From Aurantiacibacter zhengii (GTDB taxonomy: Bacteria; Pseudomonadota; Alphaproteobacteria; Sphingomonadales; Sphingomonadaceae), in NCBI RefSeq assembly GCF_003584125.1, contig NZ_QXFL01000007.1, forward strand, positions 1 through 64,000: a stretch of 64,000 nt of DNA, written 5' to 3'. Positions 59,432 to 64,000 of the stretch are shown one piece after another (position 1 is the first letter of the stretch; each line of letters opens with the position of its first letter). The notes beneath the pieces are model-generated. The model worked only from the letters and a program-made list of their open reading frames with translations. It was not told where the DNA came from and did not search any database. Position numbers and translations under genes: made by a program.

Positions 59432-61069
59432 CTAAAGCTCTCCCCTTGCGGCAAGTTCCGCGATCCGGTCACCCGTGCGGCAGGCAAGGGCCTGAATTGT
59501 CAGGGACGGGTTTACTCCGCCGGAAGTGGGAAAAACCGATCCGTCGCACACCCAAAGGTTGGGAATATCCCAACTGCGACAGTCCGCGTTGACCACGCTT
59601 GTGGCGGGATCCTCACCCATTCTCGCCGTGCCCATGAGGTGCGCCGTCTCCTCTTCGTTTCGCCAGCGCTCGGTCACGCCTACGGCGTCGAGCGCCCGGT
59701 CCATGAAATCGAGGGCGTGAGTACGCATCGCCCGTTCGTTGTCCCCGAAGCCGAAGGTGACGCGCGCGATCGGCAGGCCATAGCGATCGGTCTGCTCGGA
59801 CAGGGACACGCGGTTCCGCTCATAGGGCAACACTTCGCCCACCATCTTGAGACCGACCGCGTGATTGTATCGGGACATTTCCTCAAGGAGGCCGGCCCCC
59901 CACTTGCCTTTCGCCGAGACGGTTCGGGCCCAGTCGGCAGGCAAGGGTCCGGGCGCCATGTAACACCAGCCGCCGTGATAGTCCTTCCCGCGATCCTCAT
60001 AGTTCCAGTGCTCGGTAAGGGCCAGGCTCGGGGGCGCCTTGTAGGAGCGGATTTCATCCCCAGAGTATCCGAAAACCGATTGATTGAGGTGCACCATCAG
60101 GTTCTTGCCGACCATGCCGGAAGAGTTGGCGAGGCCGTCGGGAAATTCCGAACTGGAGGAATTGAGCAGCAGACGGGGCGTCTCGATCGCATAACCGGCA
60201 ACCACCACGTTCCGGGCACACTGGAAACGCCACTGGCCGTTGCGGAAGTAATGAACACCGGTCGCCCGACCGTTCTTGGTTTCTACCCGTCCGGCCATTG
60301 CCAGATCGCGGATTTCAGCGCCTGCAGCGAGTGCCCTTGGAAGCCAGGTATTGAGCACCGATTGCTTCGCATTCGTCGTGCAGCCCGAAGCGCAGAAGCC
60401 GCGATAGACACACGGATGTGCTTTTCCCCGCGGCGCCGACAAAGTCGCAATGGGCGTCTCCGACCACGCGATACCCAGTTTCTCCGCCCCGCGCGCAAGG
60501 TATCTGGCCGGCGCGTTGAGCGGATGTGCGCGATAAGGATAGCGGGGCCGTTGCGGCCCCCATGGGTAACGAACCGGACCTGAGATGCACAGCGCCTCTT
60601 CCGCCTCGCGATAGTAGCGCCACATCTCGCGCCACTCGAGCGGCCAGTCGGCACCGTAGCCCAGTTTCGTTCGGCTGTTGAACCATTCGGGACGAAAGCG
60701 CAGCGAAACCATCATGTAATGAACGGTCGATCCGCCAACGGCCTTTCCCGAATTGTTCGCGCCAAGGTGGATGGGATCGTCACCATCGACGATCCGATCG
60801 TCGGTCCAGTAGAGCTTGGTCTGCTCCTGTTCGTCAGAAGCAAAATCCTCCAGCGGTCGCCAATAGGCTCCGGCATCCATTGCTATGACCGAGAACCCTG
60901 CTTCCGCCAGCTTGCAAGCGAGCGTCCCGCCGCCGGCGCCTGTACCGACAATGACGAAATCGACCGCGTCCTCGCCATAGTCGCGCATGGGCACCCAGCC
61001 GTCGTGCGTGAACACGTCGGGTGCTCTACCGTTTAGCGCGCGGGGGTGCTCTTGCGGATTATTCCTCAT
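59432..61069 (-). CDS. GMC-family FAD-dependent dehydrogenase
   Basis: I start at ATG 61069 (MRNNPQEHPRALN), giving 545 residues. The frame upstream lies in the subunit-3 gene and is not coding. The FAD motif is FVIVGTGAGGGTLACKLAEAG. Further landmarks are GGSTVHYMMVSLRFRPEWF, FCASGCTTNAKQSV, and the C-terminal HLMGTARMGEDPATSV and TSGGVNPSLTIQALACR. It belongs to the gluconate/sorbitol-type GMC dehydrogenases that pass electrons to a cytochrome. Its start overlaps the subunit-3 gene by 11 nt. The substrate cannot be read from sequence. Confidence 0.9.
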   Translation of the reverse strand: MRNNPQEHPRALNGRAPDVFTHDGWVPMRDYGEDAVDFVIVGTGAGGGTLACKLAEAGFSVIAMDAGAYWRPLEDFASDEQEQTKLYWTDDRIVDGDDPIHLGANNSGKAVGGSTVHYMMVSLRFRPEWFNSRTKLGYGADWPLEWREMWRYYREAEEALCISGPVRYPWGPQRPRYPYRAHPLNAPARYLARGAEKLGIAWSETPIATLSAPRGKAHPCVYRGFCASGCTTNAKQSVLNTWLPRALAAGAEIRDLAMAGRVETKNGRATGVHYFRNGQWRFQCARNVVVAGYAIETPRLLLNSSSSEFPDGLANSSGMVGKNLMVHLNQSVFGYSGDEIRSYKAPPSLALTEHWNYEDRGKDYHGGWCYMAPGPLPADWARTVSAKGKWGAGLLEEMSRYNHAVGLKMVGEVLPYERNRVSLSEQTDRYGLPIARVTFGFGDNERAMRTHALDFMDRALDAVGVTERWRNEEETAHLMGTARMGEDPATSVVNADCRSWDIPNLWVCDGSVFPTSGGVNPSLTIQALACRTGDRIAELAARGEL

Positions 61070-61697
61070 GGTCTTGGGAAAGAGCGTGAGACGAATTTGT
61101 CGCGGCATCCTCGGAGGCTTCCCACGGATCGTGTCTGTTTTCGGTGAGCCGGACGTACCCGCGCGGCGATGCCGGTCCGCCAAATCCCATCGCGCTCCAC
61201 AGCGAAGGCTGGGCCCAGTGGGAGGAGACCAGATCAGGGAGCAGACGCCACTTCCAGAACAGCTCGGGCGAAAGGTTTCCCCAGAGCTCCGAACACATCT
61301 TGCCGCTTTCAACGGCGTACAAAATCTCGTCCGCCTGGTCGGGCTCAATACTCGCAAAACCGCAATTGAAGCGCAGCCTTGCTTCGTCCTCGATCGCGTC
61401 GAGACCGCGACGCCAGCATTCCGCCGTGCGAGGCAATGTATGCGGGCGGTAGCCATCGCCTTCGTCTTCGGCGATCTTGCGCACTATCATCGCCAAAGTG
61501 TTGGTCGCAGGTCGATCTGGAGGATCCGGACAAACGCGCGCCACGATCACGCGAAGCGTCGCCAACTGGGTATCGCCGAGGACATTCTCGGCAATTGCAA
61601 GCGCGAGCCGCTTGTCGATGACGTCTCTGGTTCGCTCGTTCCAGCTCGGCGTATCGCGCTTGGCAAGCACGTCGTAGGCAGAAAACGGATCAGCCAC
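61059..61697 (-). CDS. Gluconate 2-dehydrogenase subunit 3-family protein
   Basis: A 212-residue helical protein with SWNERTRDVIDKRLALAIAEN, IVARVCPDP and GYRPHTLPRTAECWRRGLDAIEDE, as in the small subunit (subunit 3) that partners GMC dehydrogenases and aids their export or folding. No Tat signal is visible, unlike many family members. It overlaps the membrane-protein gene upstream by 8 nt and the GMC gene downstream by 11 nt, so the three are one operon. Confidence 0.85.
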   Translation of the reverse strand: MADPFSAYDVLAKRDTPSWNERTRDVIDKRLALAIAENVLGDTQLATLRVIVARVCPDPPDRPATNTLAMIVRKIAEDEGDGYRPHTLPRTAECWRRGLDAIEDEARLRFNCGFASIEPDQADEILYAVESGKMCSELWGNLSPELFWKWRLLPDLVSSHWAQPSLWSAMGFGGPASPRGYVRLTENRHDPWEASEDAATNSSHALSQDHEE

Positions 61698-62517
61698 GGG
61701 AGAACCTGCGGATCAGCAACAGGGCTCCCAACCCGGCGATCGCGACGCCGGCGAAGGCGGGTGGCGCAGCAACCGGGGGGCCGGCCAGGAGATTCTGCCT
61801 CCAGTTCTTCCAGCCGCCCATATTTCTGGACACGCCATAGGCGTGAAACGCCGTGCCCAGCAGACCTAGCGCCGCCGTTGCTGCGAGCGAAGCGGTGGTT
61901 ACCCAGTGCACGCGTCCGGTGAGCGCTGTTCGGGCCAGAGCGAGTGCGGCCATTGGAGGGATCGTCACCGGCAGCCACATCGCGGGATTGTGGTAGGCAC
62001 CGCGAAAGTGCAGCAGCGCGGCCTCTCCGGCGGTTCCGGCAAGGCCCAGAGCCGTGAAACCGGCGAGTGCACGCCCCGACTGCAAAGGCACGGGGCCGAG
62101 GGCCGACGCTCCGGAACTCAGCGCGTGCGCGGCCGCACCCAGTGCGCCTGCAAAAACCAAAGCTGCTGGCGCTCCGATGGGTGCCTGGTAGAAGAAATTG
62201 CCGAGGCTGAAGCCGCCCGGTTGTTTGGCGATATTGTACACGTGAAAGCCGAGACCGGCCGCCCCGACACCCACGCTGGCCGCGTGAGTGCCGCTCGTCC
62301 ATGATCCGACTGCGCCAGTTCTGGCACCGCGCGCTGCTAGATTGCCATCGTGAACGATGGAGAGCGCCGAAGCCCCGAGCGGCAAGAACATCGCTTTGTT
62401 GGCGAAGGAACCACGATAATGTTCGATCGCGGAATCGGACAACACCGAGCCTGCGACCAGGGTCGCGCCTCCGGCGATCCATTGCGCGGCGCGATGGGTG
62501 ATATCGCCGGACATCAA
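61690..62517 (-). CDS. Internally duplicated His-bearing membrane protein
   Basis: A 275-residue protein with about eight helices and a clear internal duplication. EHYRGSFANKAMFLPLG (32-48) matches LHFRGAYHNPAMWLPVT (169-185), and FHVYNIAKQPGG (91-102) matches FHAYGVSRNMGG (224-235), each followed by NxxxxxPxxAPxA-like text. His33/His170, His78/His204 and His92/His225 correspond. Bis-His helices suggest a membrane b-type haem protein, possibly the electron acceptor of the GMC/subunit-3 pair. This is inference. It overlaps the ThDP enzyme gene by 4 nt. Confidence 0.7.
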   Translation of the reverse strand: MMSGDITHRAAQWIAGGATLVAGSVLSDSAIEHYRGSFANKAMFLPLGASALSIVHDGNLAARGARTGAVGSWTSGTHAASVGVGAAGLGFHVYNIAKQPGGFSLGNFFYQAPIGAPAALVFAGALGAAAHALSSGASALGPVPLQSGRALAGFTALGLAGTAGEAALLHFRGAYHNPAMWLPVTIPPMAALALARTALTGRVHWVTTASLAATAALGLLGTAFHAYGVSRNMGGWKNWRQNLLAGPPVAAPPAFAGVAIAGLGALLLIRRFSRG

Positions 62518-64000
62518 TCGTCCGCGAAGACCTTGCTCATCACCTGTTTGGCCGCGCCTGCGAGCATGCCGGTCTCGTTCGGATCGCCTTTCATCGCGCT
62601 GGTCATGAAAGCTTTGGCCTGCTCAAACTTGATGTGCGGAGGAAGCGGCGGAACCTCCGGATCGGTTTTAACCTCGAGCACGCACGGGTACCCACTCGAC
62701 AGCGTCTCGTCCCACGCGGCACCGAGGTGCTCGGGCTTGTCGACGAAAATTCCATTCAGTCCGATCAGTTCGGCAAACTTGTGATAGGGAACGTCCGGAA
62801 CGCGCTGCGTCATCTCGGCCTTGGGATTGCCTTCCATCACCCGCTGCTCCCAGGTGACCTGATTGAGATCCTCGTTGTTGAGCACGCAGACAACGAAGGT
62901 CTGGTTGGCCCATCTCTGGTGATATTTGGCGACGGTGATCAGTTCGGCCATGTTGTTCATCTGCATCGCGCCGTCGCCCACCATGGCGACCACCGGCCGG
63001 TCGGGATGGGCGAATTTGGCAGCGATCGCGTACGGTACGCCCGCGCCCATGGAGGCAAGACCGCCCGAGAGCGAGCCCATCATGCCGCGACGCATATAGA
63101 CATCGCGCGCATACCAATTCGCGCAGGAGCCGGAATCGCTTGTAAGTATGGCGCGATCGGGAAGCCGCGGCGACAACTCGGTGAAGACGCGTTGCGGGTT
63201 GACCGGGTTGGCATCAACCATCGCACGATCGTGCAGGGTTTCTTCCCAGTCCTTTTTCCAACTGGCGATATCGTCGCGCCATGCGGTGTCGGTTTTTTGC
63301 TCGAGCAACGGCAGCATCGCCTCGATCGTGAGCGCAACATCGCCCTGGAGGTTCACGTCATGCGGGAAACGGATCGAGAGCATCTCGGGCTCGATATCCA
63401 CCTGAACGCCGCGGGCCTGACCCTCCTTCGGCAAGAACTCGGAATAGGGAAAACCCGAACCCAGTGTCAGCAGGGTATCGCATCCCATCATCAGGTCGTA
63501 GCTCGGCTTCGTGCCGAGCAATCCGATCGATCCGGTCACCCATGGCAGGTCGTCGGGCAGCACATCCTTGCCGAGCAGCGCCTTCGCCGCGCCGGCGCCA
63601 AGACGATCCGCGATGGAAATGACCTCGTCGGTCGCGCCCTTGCAGCCGGCACCCACGAGCATGGCAACTTTCTTGCCCGAATTGAGAACTTCGGCTGCCC
63701 GATGCAAATCGTCCTGCGCGGGCACGACCCTCGGCCTTGAGTAACCCACACCCGAGAACAGCGCCCCATGCTTGCGTGGCGGATCTACCATCTCCTCTTC
63801 CTGCAGATCATTGGGAAAGACGAGCGAGGTGACGCGGTTGTTTCCCTTGGCGATCCGAACCGCGCGATCGACCAGGTGGCGCACCTGCGCCGGAACCATG
63901 GCATAGCCGGTGAACGCGCCCGCCACGTCCTTGAACATCGACGTCATGTCGAGTTCCTGCTGATAATGCGCCCCCACCGCCGTGCGCGCCTGCTGCCCGA
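62514..64000 (-). CDS. Thiamine-diphosphate enzyme, pyruvate oxidase (PoxB)-like, cut by window end
   Basis: The frame continues off the right edge (GQQARTAVGAHYQQELD at the break), so about 90-110 N-terminal residues are missing. The visible 495 residues have the PYR domain end, a central nucleotide-binding domain (KKVAMLVGAGCKGATDEVI) and the ThDP motif VGDGAMQMNNMAEL with NNEDLNQVTWEQR. A C-terminal QVMSKVFADD-like tail fits PoxB. It oxidatively decarboxylates pyruvate or similar acids. It is the first visible gene of the leftward dehydrogenase operon. Confidence 0.88.
   Translation of the reverse strand, partial: GQQARTAVGAHYQQELDMTSMFKDVAGAFTGYAMVPAQVRHLVDRAVRIAKGNNRVTSLVFPNDLQEEEMVDPPRKHGALFSGVGYSRPRVVPAQDDLHRAAEVLNSGKKVAMLVGAGCKGATDEVISIADRLGAGAAKALLGKDVLPDDLPWVTGSIGLLGTKPSYDLMMGCDTLLTLGSGFPYSEFLPKEGQARGVQVDIEPEMLSIRFPHDVNLQGDVALTIEAMLPLLEQKTDTAWRDDIASWKKDWEETLHDRAMVDANPVNPQRVFTELSPRLPDRAILTSDSGSCANWYARDVYMRRGMMGSLSGGLASMGAGVPYAIAAKFAHPDRPVVAMVGDGAMQMNNMAELITVAKYHQRWANQTFVVCVLNNEDLNQVTWEQRVMEGNPKAEMTQRVPDVPYHKFAELIGLNGIFVDKPEHLGAAWDETLSSGYPCVLEVKTDPEVPPLPPHIKFEQAKAFMTSAMKGDPNETGMLAGAAKQVMSKVFADD

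Noticed and set aside
61070-61456. N-terminal extension of the GMC dehydrogenase
   Set aside because: It overlaps the subunit-3 gene and lacks any signal or domain; ATG 61069 gives the normal family length.
1-64000. tRNA, rRNA or CRISPR arrays
   Set aside because: No cloverleaf with TTCGANT-like arm, no rRNA signature and no regularly spaced identical repeats were found by reading; a tRNA scan would be needed to be certain.

Overview
The window looks like a high-GC alphaproteobacterial chromosome segment from the Sphingomonadales, most likely Erythrobacteraceae-like. This rests on the style of the tra genes, the DUF1612/RHE_PE00001-type gene, a HWE-type kinase with a receiver-only partner, and the copper and stress gene content. 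No taxonomic search was possible. Most of the window is an accessory region: a broken conjugative module, an integrase with defence-like cargo, a large metal and sulfur resistance block, and a stress/dehydrogenase cluster. No rRNA, tRNA or CRISPR array was recognised.

Layout. (1) 1-9.8 kb: an IS5-family transposase cut by the window edge, two small genes, then an F-type tra operon (traA, L, E, K, B, dsbC-like, V, N, and the C-terminal part of traG). traC, W, U, F, H and the N-terminal half of traG are missing, so the operon is a remnant. (2) 9.8-21.8 kb: small genes, a GntR-like regulator and a tyrosine recombinase. Next comes a tightly overlapping three-gene operon: an AbiEi-like protein with a wHTH, an AbiEii-like nucleotidyltransferase, and a 1290-residue protein with an Mrr-like nuclease domain, TPR-like helices and a PIN-like domain. 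A DUF1612 gene follows, then a RES/Xre toxin-antitoxin pair. A 63-bp imperfect direct repeat lies just upstream of the recombinase and again 7275 bp away, bracketing the operon and the DUF1612 gene. (3) 21.8-26.6 kb: a TonB receptor with a PepSY reductase-like partner, then a frameshifted receiver protein convergent with a HWE histidine kinase.

(4) 26.8-38 kb: a metal block with a damaged DmeF-like exporter, a permease, Met-rich and membrane small proteins, CueR, a DUF411 protein, a multicopper oxidase, an isoprenylcysteine methyltransferase-like enzyme, a CBS protein, an epimerase/SPW fusion and a peroxiredoxin. CueR-type promoters with 19-bp spacers are readable in front of the oxidase and the small-protein operon. 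(5) 38-54 kb: a segment bracketed by two copies of a structured ~92-bp repeat. It holds a MerT-like protein, a rhodanese/MBL protein, a five-gene CsoR-led operon joined by 4-nt overlaps, a second DUF411/methyltransferase pair, a CnrYXH-like anti-sigma/sensor/sigma set, and a copA-copB-led operon. Three promoters in this segment share one ECF-type motif, linking the sigma factor to itself, to the methyltransferase/DUF411 pair and to copAB.

(6) 54-64 kb: a cytochrome c, a DUF2231 protein, a GH15 glycosidase, an SDR, a GMC dehydrogenase with its subunit-3 partner, a duplicated His-bearing membrane protein, and a pyruvate oxidase-like ThDP enzyme cut by the window end.

The best candidate for an undescribed system is the three-gene nuclease/nucleotidyltransferase operon in the recombinase-associated, repeat-flanked block at 13.3-20.7 kb. 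Next in interest are the CnrYXH-like regulon wired to copper genes and the structured repeat pair.
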